Source of the DNA: Rhodoferax sp.
GTDB taxonomy: Bacteria; Pseudomonadota; Gammaproteobacteria; Burkholderiales; Burkholderiaceae_C
Assembly (NCBI GenBank): GCA_013791765.1
Contig: VMTC01000012.1
Coordinates: forward strand, 1-64,000
Direction of reading: 5' to 3'
Length of the DNA: 64,000 nt
Under the pieces are notes generated by a model that was not told where the DNA came from, made no database searches, and saw only the letters and a program-made list of their open reading frames with translations. Both the position numbers and the translations under genes were made by a program. This document shows positions 38,730 to 45,569 of this stretch, in pieces (the stretch's first letter is position 1; every line of letters starts with the position of its first letter).

Positions 38730-39623
38730 TCACACGCCACGGCCGTTCTGCGCGTTATTTCCGCAAGTCGGGTAGGGGCGGCAAAGGCCCATGATGCGCC
38801 CTGCCAGGCGGGCCAGATAACGTGGCTGCGGCAACAGCAAGCGGGGCACCAGCGTCAGCAGCGCCAGCAACAGGGTCTTCCAGCGCAAGCGTCCGGCCTG
38901 GGCGGCGCTGAAGTATTTGCGTTCAAACACCAGCTTGGACTGCGCATGGTGGTAGCCGCGAATGAACTCCGACTTGAGCGGGTTGGGCCCCTTCACCGAG
39001 CCGCGCGACAGGTGGGTGATCTGAACCTCGGGCACCAGCACAATTTGCTGATTTTGTAAAAAGGCCCGCTGGCACAGGTCTTCGTCTTCGTAGTACAGAA
39101 AGAAAGTCTCGTCAAAAAAACCGACCTCTTTCATCACCTGCATATTGAGCAGCATGACCGCGCCGCAGACAAAACCCACGCAACACGGCCCGAGCGCCTG
39201 CGGCCCTTGGGATTCCCAGTGCGTGGCGGGCCAACGGTAGCTCACCTCCGGTGTACCGTTGCGCCGGATCAGGTGGGGCGCGATGATGGCCGCATCAGGA
39301 AAGCAGGCCGCCGCCGCGAGCAGACCATCAAAAAATACAGGCGTGGGCAGGCAGTCGGGATTAAGCAGCAGCGCGTAAGACGTGGTCACGGTGGCCAGAG
39401 CGCGGTTGTTAGCGGCGCCGAAACCGAGGTTTTTCGGATTTTTGATCAACCTGGCGTTGGGCAGCAGGCGCGGCAACTGCACGGCAATGTCATCGTCACT
39501 GGCGTTGTCAACCACAATCACATTTTTGATGGCCTGAAGCGGATCAGCCAAGGCTGGCAGGCAGTGGGCGCTGTTGTAGGTGACCAGAACGACAGTGATG
39601 TCGTCGCCATGTATTTGATTCAT
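38730..39623 (-). CDS. family 2 glycosyltransferase
   Basis: GT-A fold enzyme with ITVVLVTYNSAHCLP at the N-terminus, VDNASDDD after strand 2, NLGFGAANNRAL and a LLNPDC motif that takes the place of DxD. The C-terminal FLYYEDEDLCQRA is typical of rhamnosyltransferase-like members (WbbL type). It probably extends LPS or O-antigen on the cytoplasmic face. It is the last gene of the minus-strand glycan cluster. Confidence 0.88.
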   Translation of the reverse strand: MNQIHGDDITVVLVTYNSAHCLPALADPLQAIKNVIVVDNASDDDIAVQLPRLLPNARLIKNPKNLGFGAANNRALATVTTSYALLLNPDCLPTPVFFDGLLAAAACFPDAAIIAPHLIRRNGTPEVSYRWPATHWESQGPQALGPCCVGFVCGAVMLLNMQVMKEVGFFDETFFLYYEDEDLCQRAFLQNQQIVLVPEVQITHLSRGSVKGPNPLKSEFIRGYHHAQSKLVFERKYFSAAQAGRLRWKTLLLALLTLVPRLLLPQPRYLARLAGRIMGLCRPYPTCGNNAQNGRGV

Positions 39624-39671
39624 GATTGCGTTTCGCCCTGAAAATTGACAACGGGTATTGCAAGCGCTTGA

Positions 39672-40655
39672 TTACCGCCACGCAAGTCGCCCTTCCGGTG
39701 CGCTTGCATGGGGCGGCGTCGCAGACAACATCTCGCCATCAAGAAGCTGCTCGTATTTTTCAAGATAACGCTTGGCCATTTGCTGGGCGTTAAATTTTTC
39801 GAGCACATATTGGTGGCATCGCCGTGCATCAAATGATTGACTATTTATGGCATCAGCCAATTCAACTGAAGAAGTCGATAAATGCCCATAATCCTTGTCA
39901 ACCAACTCGGGTAAAGAACCATAGGGCGTCGAAAATACGGGGCATCCAAAATATAAACTTTCGATGACCGCCAATCCAAAGGGCTCATGCCAGCGAACCG
40001 GAAATATCAAACCATTCGAGCTATTTAAGAGATTAAATTTCTCATTTCCACCGACCATGCCATGAAATTCAATACTTCGGGACCAGGTAAAGCGCAAGCC
40101 TCGCTTCAAGTTGAGTCGGCTGCCCCCCAGAACGGCCAGTTTTACACCCGCCGCCAAAGCGACATCAATCGCTCCGACGACATTCTTGACGCGCCAGGCG
40201 GCTTTCCCTAAAAAATGATGGTGTCGGCGTGGCAAGCTGAAATCAACTGGACCATAGGCGGCCCAGTTAAGACCGTTATAAACAAACTGTGAGGAATCAT
40301 GACGCTGCGCATGATTTTTTGAAACAAATAGGGTATTTCTTGGCAGTGTATGTTCACCGACCGTGTTGCCATGCTCGGTTAACACATAGGCTTTGGAAAA
40401 ATCTGTATCCAGATTGAAATCTGGATTAAATTGAAAGTGAACAATATCAAAATCAGGGGGTATCTGCTGGCGCAGGTCAACGGCGGGATCGATCGTCAAA
40501 ACATTAGCAAACGAGCAAGTCGAACCTGCCGCAACCAGGTAGCTCACATCATGACCAAGCTGGTTGAGCGCGTAGCCCAGATCCCAGATGACCCGCTCTG
40601 TTCCGCCGTAGGCGTAAACCGGGATAGATGTTTTACTGACTAATAAAATTCGCAT
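39672..40655 (-). CDS. GT-B glycosyltransferase (family 4-like)
   Basis: Opening MRILLVSKTSIPVYAYGGTERVIWDLGYAL is typical of GT4 enzymes. The donor-site part contains FPVRWHEPFGLAVIESLYFGCPVFSTPYGSLPEL with the EPFGLxxxE sugar-nucleotide motif. Length is 327 residues. Hand-counted GC in parts of the gene is as low as 33% (20 of 60 bases at 40021-40080), well below its neighbours, which suggests recent transfer. The glycan substrate is unknown. Confidence 0.86.
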   Translation of the reverse strand: MRILLVSKTSIPVYAYGGTERVIWDLGYALNQLGHDVSYLVAAGSTCSFANVLTIDPAVDLRQQIPPDFDIVHFQFNPDFNLDTDFSKAYVLTEHGNTVGEHTLPRNTLFVSKNHAQRHDSSQFVYNGLNWAAYGPVDFSLPRRHHHFLGKAAWRVKNVVGAIDVALAAGVKLAVLGGSRLNLKRGLRFTWSRSIEFHGMVGGNEKFNLLNSSNGLIFPVRWHEPFGLAVIESLYFGCPVFSTPYGSLPELVDKDYGHLSTSSVELADAINSQSFDARRCHQYVLEKFNAQQMAKRYLEKYEQLLDGEMLSATPPHASAPEGRLAWR

Positions 40656-40669
40656 GACTGAAGGTCGAT

Positions 40670-40780
40670 TATTGCGCTGCGCGCGCCTGTGGCGGTTGCG
40701 TCAAGCTGATCAGACTGCCAACCAACAAAACCGAAGTCAGCGCAAACCAGTAGTTTTCTGACGTTTTCAAATTGAAACCT
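40670..40780 (-). pseudogene. 3' remnant of a second O-antigen ligase
   Basis: On the minus strand the frame ending at TAA 40670-40672 encodes LKTSENYWFALTSVLL and then VGSLISLTQPP before the stop. This is the hydrophobic C-terminal end of an O-antigen-ligase-like protein, and a stop codon closes the frame about 37 codons upstream. It lies directly after the intact ligase gene and before the GT4 gene, so the parent gene was probably replaced or deleted. Confidence 0.45.
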
Positions 40781-40881
40781 TGTTAGTTATTGAACTGCTT
40801 AAAAAATGTGAGGGTAGTCAAGCAGATCGAAAGCTCAGGATGCCATGCTCTGCACCCCGGCTTGCTGGTGCTTTGCCACCG

Positions 40882-42267
40882 CTATCCCCGCTGATGTTGC
40901 GCCTTTGCGCCAGGCGCGCCCAACATAGCCAAACCCACGCACAGACTCAACATGGCTCCGTAGTAGTTGTGGGCGGTGTTGACATTGGTCAGGCCGGCCA
41001 ACATGGCCATTACCGCCACGCCCATCAATCCGACAGCCGCTGGACGCGTGGTGGGCTGGCGCAAGTGCCACGCCATCGCCAGCAGTGTCAACAACGGCAG
41101 CACGCGGCTGAGCAGACCCCACAGGCCATGGTCCAACAAGACTTGCAGGTATTCGTTATGAACATGACCCAGGCCCTGAACCGTGTCTGAGCCGGACTCC
41201 CCGCCCCAAGACTTGATGAGCGCCATGCGCTCGGATCTGCCGTGGCCCCACAGCAGATGTGCCGTGATTTCCTGCGCTGAGCGATTCCACATATACAGGC
41301 GTACACCCACCGATGTGCTCTCAGTCTGGGGGCTTGGCTGGGTAATAGCATTGACGGCTTCGTTGGCCGCGACCTGCATTCGTGCTATAGGGGCCTCGTA
41401 GAGGCGAGGCTGCCAGAGCGCGAGCACCACTACGGCAGTCAGCACAGCGGCGGTGCTGCTCGCCATCTTGAGATGCACATGTGATGAACACTGTCGCCTT
41501 AGGGCGCTGACCATTGCCGCTACGACAACCAGCGGTAACCAAATAAAAATACCGTAAGCCCCGCGCGATTCACTCAGTGCCACCCCGCCAAGAAATGCCA
41601 GCAAACCCAGGCTGGCCGTGGTCACAAGCGGCCAATCGGGACGCCGCGTGAGCGTGAGTCCCAGCAGCACGCAAGCGCCAAATGTCATGGATGCGGCCCA
41701 CGGTATTGGATTGGAGGGGGTGTTGCGCCCTTGGGTGTAGGTGACGAACAGTGCGGCCAAGCCCATTGTCGCTAGGGCCACGCACAGGCCGAACCATTGA
41801 GTCGAACTCAGGCGTACCCGCCGCACCAGTGCGTAAGTGGCCATGGCGCCAAAAAGCAGTCGAAAGTCCACATGCCGCTCGTCCCAAGGATCACCCCAAT
41901 AAAATTGGGGCAGAGCGCGCACAAAGAATGCAACAACACAAGCCAATGCCCACCAGCGGGCGGCAGTGGCCAACGGGTCGGAATCCGACAAGGCCACCGG
42001 CCAGCGCCAGGCTGCCCAAGCGCCCAGCAAGGTCAGCCACAGCCAGGCTGCAGTACCCCATGCGCTCCATAGCGGAGATAGAGCAACCAAAATCATGAGC
42101 GGCCACCAGGCTGCTTGTGGCATGTTGGGGAACATAGTCACAGACGACGACGTTTTTAGCGCGCGGGGCTGACTCATCAGCAAATTCTTTTGAACCCGCC
42201 CAAGCCAGGCAAGTCTGACGCGTTTGGCAATACGTTGACCCGCGTTTGGACCCAACTTGATCTCCAT
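40882..42267 (-). CDS. O-antigen ligase family protein
   Basis: A 461-residue polytopic protein with 10 or more helices and a large periplasmic loop. GVRLYMWNRSAQEITAHLLWGHG and the VHNEYLQVLLDHGLWGLLSRVL segment with its conserved His are the Wzy_C/WaaL hallmark. It attaches polymer to lipid A-core or ligates glycans in the periplasm. It begins five bases after the WaaE-like gene. Confidence 0.88.
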   Translation of the reverse strand: MEIKLGPNAGQRIAKRVRLAWLGRVQKNLLMSQPRALKTSSSVTMFPNMPQAAWWPLMILVALSPLWSAWGTAAWLWLTLLGAWAAWRWPVALSDSDPLATAARWWALACVVAFFVRALPQFYWGDPWDERHVDFRLLFGAMATYALVRRVRLSSTQWFGLCVALATMGLAALFVTYTQGRNTPSNPIPWAASMTFGACVLLGLTLTRRPDWPLVTTASLGLLAFLGGVALSESRGAYGIFIWLPLVVVAAMVSALRRQCSSHVHLKMASSTAAVLTAVVVLALWQPRLYEAPIARMQVAANEAVNAITQPSPQTESTSVGVRLYMWNRSAQEITAHLLWGHGRSERMALIKSWGGESGSDTVQGLGHVHNEYLQVLLDHGLWGLLSRVLPLLTLLAMAWHLRQPTTRPAAVGLMGVAVMAMLAGLTNVNTAHNYYGAMLSLCVGLAMLGAPGAKAQHQRG

Positions 42268-42272
42268 CCGGC

Positions 42273-43073
42273 TTAGTTTCTCTGGGCTAGAGAATTCGAA
42301 CTCTGAGGGTCATATTTAATCGCCGCATACCTGAAAAAACACTCCAGCGCGATAAAAAAGCAAAACAGAAAACCTTCTGCGCCGCACATAAAACCACGCC
42401 GAAACACATACAGCCGCAAAAAAATGGCGAAGCCTGAGGCCAGGCCGCGCAGCACGCCGCCTGTTTTGCCGGCCTGCGCGCGTTTTGCTGCGCCCAGTTG
42501 TACATATTGGGCGAGCTTGTTCAAACTGCCGTAAATAGACTCGCGTGAGTAATGCAGCAGCCGGGTCTTGAATCGCTTGACCGGGCGGGGGCCGCCGTGC
42601 ATTTCGGCTCTTTCATGCACCACGCCCGTAAACTCGCGGATCGCCCGGGTTTTGAACATGCGGGCAATGCCACCGGTGCTCTTCATCAGCGTCAGCGGCT
42701 TGCCAAAGGCGACCTGGTTCCATTGCACTTCCCAAATTTCGTCCTGGCCGGCCGCCACCACTGCTTCAATTTCGGCTTGCATCGCGGGCGGCATTTCCTC
42801 GTCGGCATCCAGAAAAAAAACGTATTCGCCCGTGGCATGCTGCAGCACCCGGTTACGCTGCACGGCAAAGCCCTGCCAATCGGGGTAGTTGTGGACTTCA
42901 GCGCCCAGCGCGGCGGCGATTTCGCGGGTCTGGTCTTTGCTGCCGCTGTCAACCACGACAATTTGGTCGGCAAACTTGGCGCTGTTGATGCAGGATGCGA
43001 TGCGCCTGGCCTCGTTCAAGGTCAGGATGCCAATGGTCAGGCGGGGTCGGGAGGCGGTGGATTCAGGCTGCAC
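42273..43073 (-). CDS. WaaE/KdtX-like family 2 glycosyltransferase
   Basis: The 266-residue GT2 enzyme has LTIGILTLNEARRIASCINSAKFADQIVVVDSGSKDQT, a FLDADEEMP motif containing DxD, and WQGFAVQRNRVLQHATGEY, the pattern of lipopolysaccharide-core beta-1,4-glucosyltransferases (WaaE/KdtX). The C-terminal hydrophobic part (FAIFLRLYVFRRGFMCGAEGFLFCFFIAL) would hold it at the membrane. It acts on LPS inner core, by family resemblance. Confidence 0.87.
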   Translation of the reverse strand: MQPESTASRPRLTIGILTLNEARRIASCINSAKFADQIVVVDSGSKDQTREIAAALGAEVHNYPDWQGFAVQRNRVLQHATGEYVFFLDADEEMPPAMQAEIEAVVAAGQDEIWEVQWNQVAFGKPLTLMKSTGGIARMFKTRAIREFTGVVHERAEMHGGPRPVKRFKTRLLHYSRESIYGSLNKLAQYVQLGAAKRAQAGKTGGVLRGLASGFAIFLRLYVFRRGFMCGAEGFLFCFFIALECFFRYAAIKYDPQSSNSLAQRN

Positions 43074-43096
43074 GGTGGGTGTCTCTCAAAGAGTGA

Positions 43097-44188
43097 TCAG
43101 TTGGCGGGCGCTGTGCTTTTTGCCCACACGGCGGCATACACGGCCGCAATGCCAGCGGCCTCCCGCTCAACCGAGAACTGCTGCTCAACCCGCAGCCGGC
43201 CCAGTCGGCCCATCTCCATGGCGCGCTCGGGGTCTTGCATGACGGTGCGCAAGGCGGCCACCAGGGCGTTGACGTCTTCGGTGGGCACCACATGGCCGGT
43301 GACGCCTTCGTCCACGATGGTCTTGAAGGCGCCGGTGTCGCTGGCGACCACGGCGCAGCCGCAGGCCATGCCTTCCAGCGGGGTCAGGCCGAAGGGCTCA
43401 TAGCGGGGGCAGGCCACGGTAATCAGCACATTTTGATACCACTGCCCGACCTTGTCAGGCGAGATTTCGCCTAAAAAAATCAGCCGATCAGACAGACCGT
43501 GGGCGGCAATTTTGCTCACCAATGCCTGCTTGAAAGCTTCGTGCTGCGGCTGGCACAGCCCGGCAATCACTGCGGTGTACGCCGGAAAATCGGGCAACAG
43601 GGCCAGCAGCGCGTCAACAAATATATCGCTGCCTTTGTCCGGCCTGACGCGCCCGAAGACGCCAATGCCAAACTGCCCCGGCAAGCCGCTGCGTGCCCAG
43701 ACCGTGCGCTTGTCCGGCGGCGGCGAAAAACGCGCCAGGCTGATGCCGTGTGGAACCACGCGGCTGGTGTTGGGCACGTGGCTGGCGGCTTCGGGTGTGG
43801 TGGAGACCACGCCATCCATTTTGGCAATCAGCCAGCGCGGAAAGCCGGAGTGCCGATGCTTGGCCGCCGAGGTGAACACCAGCGCAATGGGCAGGCGCAG
43901 CACGTCGCGCAGAAAAATGGCCAGCATCATTTCGGGGTCGCGCCGTACATGCCAAATGCGCTTGCGGCCATCCGGCAGACGCGACATCGACACCCGCAGC
44001 GCCTGCCAAAACGTCAGGCGCGCAAAGCGTTCGCCGCACTGCTCTGCCGCCAGGTTGGCCCCCGGCATGTCGGAGCCAAAGTAAGCCAGGTTCAACGAAC
44101 GCGCCTGCACCGGCAGCAGCGCATTGACGGTGCCGGAGACGCCGGTGAAGCGCTGCTTGAGGTTGGTAACAATGACTTCAGGGTTCAT
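43097..44188 (-). CDS. GT-B glycosyltransferase (LPS core)
   Basis: A 363-residue GT-B enzyme with the acceptor-side TNLKQRFTGVSGTVNAL and the donor motif RYEPFGLTPLEGMACGCAVVASDTGAF. The start is ATG 44188 (MNPEVIVTNLKQRFTGVS); an upstream in-frame start adds 15 unlikely residues. It is first in the minus-strand glycan cluster and probably adds a sugar to the LPS core. The next gene follows after 23 bases. Confidence 0.86.
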   Translation of the reverse strand: MNPEVIVTNLKQRFTGVSGTVNALLPVQARSLNLAYFGSDMPGANLAAEQCGERFARLTFWQALRVSMSRLPDGRKRIWHVRRDPEMMLAIFLRDVLRLPIALVFTSAAKHRHSGFPRWLIAKMDGVVSTTPEAASHVPNTSRVVPHGISLARFSPPPDKRTVWARSGLPGQFGIGVFGRVRPDKGSDIFVDALLALLPDFPAYTAVIAGLCQPQHEAFKQALVSKIAAHGLSDRLIFLGEISPDKVGQWYQNVLITVACPRYEPFGLTPLEGMACGCAVVASDTGAFKTIVDEGVTGHVVPTEDVNALVAALRTVMQDPERAMEMGRLGRLRVEQQFSVEREAAGIAAVYAAVWAKSTAPAN

Positions 44189-44374
44189 GGGTGCAGTTAG
44201 GCGGGCCAAAGGCCAGATGACAAAAGCCGACATTGTGCCCTGTCGATTTTGAGGCGACGTTTATTCACGTCATGTTCCAACGCCCAGCCCCATTTATGCG
44301 TGGTGGGCTTTCACGTTGACCTTGCGTTGCAGGAAAATAGCAGAGATGCATGCTTTTGAAGCGGCAATGGGACG

Positions 44375-44990
44375 GGTTCTGTCGCAATAAGCCATGCCTG
44401 ACAATGGCAGCATGACCAAGACTACTCCAACGGCGATGATAAGTGAGCTGCGCAAGGGGCTCAAGCGGCTGCACTGTCCACTGGAAGTGATGTTGGTGTG
44501 TGTCGGTTGGTACGCGGCCTACCTGCTGAGCTTTGGCAAAACCCCAAGTCCACGGCATTTGGAAAAAATGATGCAGGAGCGCGGCGTCTTTGTCGACCAC
44601 TCCACCGTGCACCGCTGGTCACTGAAGATCCTACCGGTCTTAGCCTTGGTTTTTCGCCGACGCAAGCGTCCTGTGGGTCCGAGCTGGAGGATGGCTGAGA
44701 CCTATATCAAGGTCGCGGGCCAGTGGAAATACTTGTACCGCGCAGTGGTCAAGGCCGGTGACACGGTGGACTTCCTGATCACAGCCAATCGCGACAGGGC
44801 CGCAGCACGGCGATATCTGGAGCGTGCCATCAATCTGCACGGCTTGCCAGAAAAAATATCCATCGACAAAAGCGGTGCGAACATGGCGGTCAACCCATGT
44901 CTGCAGCGCAGCAGTTTTACAGCCTGGCATTTTGAACTTCAATGAAAACGGCGCCTTTTCTCGACCAACCAACGCTATTGCGACAGAACC
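44375..44990 (+). mobile_element. decayed IS6-family insertion sequence (616 bp)
   Basis: GGTTCTGTCGCAAT at 44375-44388 and ATTGCGACAGAACC at 44977-44990 are perfect 14-base terminal inverted repeats of IS6 type. The element is shorter than the usual ~800 bp because the C-terminal third of the transposase is missing. No 8-base target duplication is visible at the ends. It stands between the LPS cluster and the truncated yaeQ gene, i.e. at the edge of the accessory region. Confidence 0.85.
44394..44945 (+). pseudogene. IS6-family transposase remnant
   Basis: The DDE transposase is recognisable by its N-terminal HTH part (MLVCVGWYAAYLLSFGKTPSPRHLEKMMQERG) and the ETYIKVAGQWKYLYRAVVKAGDTVDFLITANRD core. 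The first catalytic Asp, normally in (M/V)DETYIKV, is Ala here (MAETYIKV). After SIDKSGAN the frame leaves the family sequence, and the catalytic Glu region is absent. It cannot encode an active enzyme. Confidence 0.85.
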
Positions 44991-45097
44991 CGCGCGAAGG
45001 TGTGCGCTGCATCAGTTGGCGCCGCTTTGCCGACCCATGCGGTCTTGAGGCTTGAGTCCTGTTCACCACCGAAAAAACCCCAATCTATTTTTTTGCC

Positions 45098-45214
45098 ATG
45101 GCCATCAAATCCACCATCTTCAAAGCCAGTCTGCAGATTGCCGACATCGACCACGCCTATTACGCGGATCATTTGCTCACGCTGGCGCGGCACCCTAGCG
45201 ATTTTCTCGACTGA
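45098..45214 (+). pseudogene. yaeQ: truncated yaeQ
   Basis: ATG 45098 opens MAIKSTIFKASLQIADIDHA and continues YYADHLLTLARHPS, the exact N-terminal pattern of YaeQ, a PD-(D/E)XK-like fold protein of about 180 residues. After HPS the family sequence (ETDERMM...) is lost, and a stop follows after four unrelated residues (DFLD). The missing ~145 codons were not found elsewhere in the window. The break near 45200 is therefore a likely insertion or deletion junction of the accessory region. Confidence 0.85.
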
Positions 45215-45243
45215 CGTTTTTGAATGTCAATTGATCGCTTCAC

Positions 45244-45275
45244 CCGGGGTGCGATTCAAACTAATGTGATGAATT
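45244..45275 (-). repeat. fragment resembling the 213-bp repeat end
   Basis: GGGGTGCGATTCAAACTAAT followed by GTGATG resembles the reverse complement of the 213-bp repeat's right end (GGGTGCGATTCAAA-GTGATGTGGC). It lies 30 bases after the truncated yaeQ stop. Confidence 0.5.
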
Positions 45276-45453
45276 TTCCAATTACACTGGATTCCAGTGT
45301 CGGGACGATTTTTTAGTTAATTTAAGCTGTCACCGTGTTTATGCCCAACTGAACAGCGTTGCCCCTGTTTTCTGTCTTGGAATTCGGTAGCTTGGAATTC
45401 AATTTCAAATGGCTGTTTGGCAAGCGAAGCGCGTCAGGCCGAAGGCAAGGCCC

Positions 45454-45549
45454 TTGTGGATAAGTACGGGTGAGAGGTGTGGGGATGTGGGCAAGCCGGG
45501 CGTTTTGCGGGCTTGTCCACATATCCTCACCGACCCCCTACTTATCCAT
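45454..45549. repeat. long imperfect palindrome with DnaA-box-like sequences
   Basis: Two ~40-base arms are largely complementary: TTGTGGATAAGTA, GGGATGTGGGCAAGCC on the left and GGGCTTGTCCACATATCC, CTACTTATCC on the right. TGTGGATAA (45455-45463) matches the DnaA box exactly in reverse. TTGTCCACA and TTATCCATC are near matches. It lies 20 bases past the helicase stop codon and may act as a bidirectional terminator, a mobile-element end or a replication-related site. Confidence 0.6.
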
Positions 45550-45569
45550 CAAGTAGTGTGCTGTAGCCC

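Larger units (their letters stand above)
45215..45569. other. gene-free junction region
   Basis: Between the yaeQ break and the end of the helicase gene there is no coding frame. The region contains a fragment resembling the 213-bp repeat end (45244-45275), two close GGAATTC-containing strings (TTGGAATTC near 45380 and 45391) and a long imperfect palindrome (45454-45549). Confidence 0.6.
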
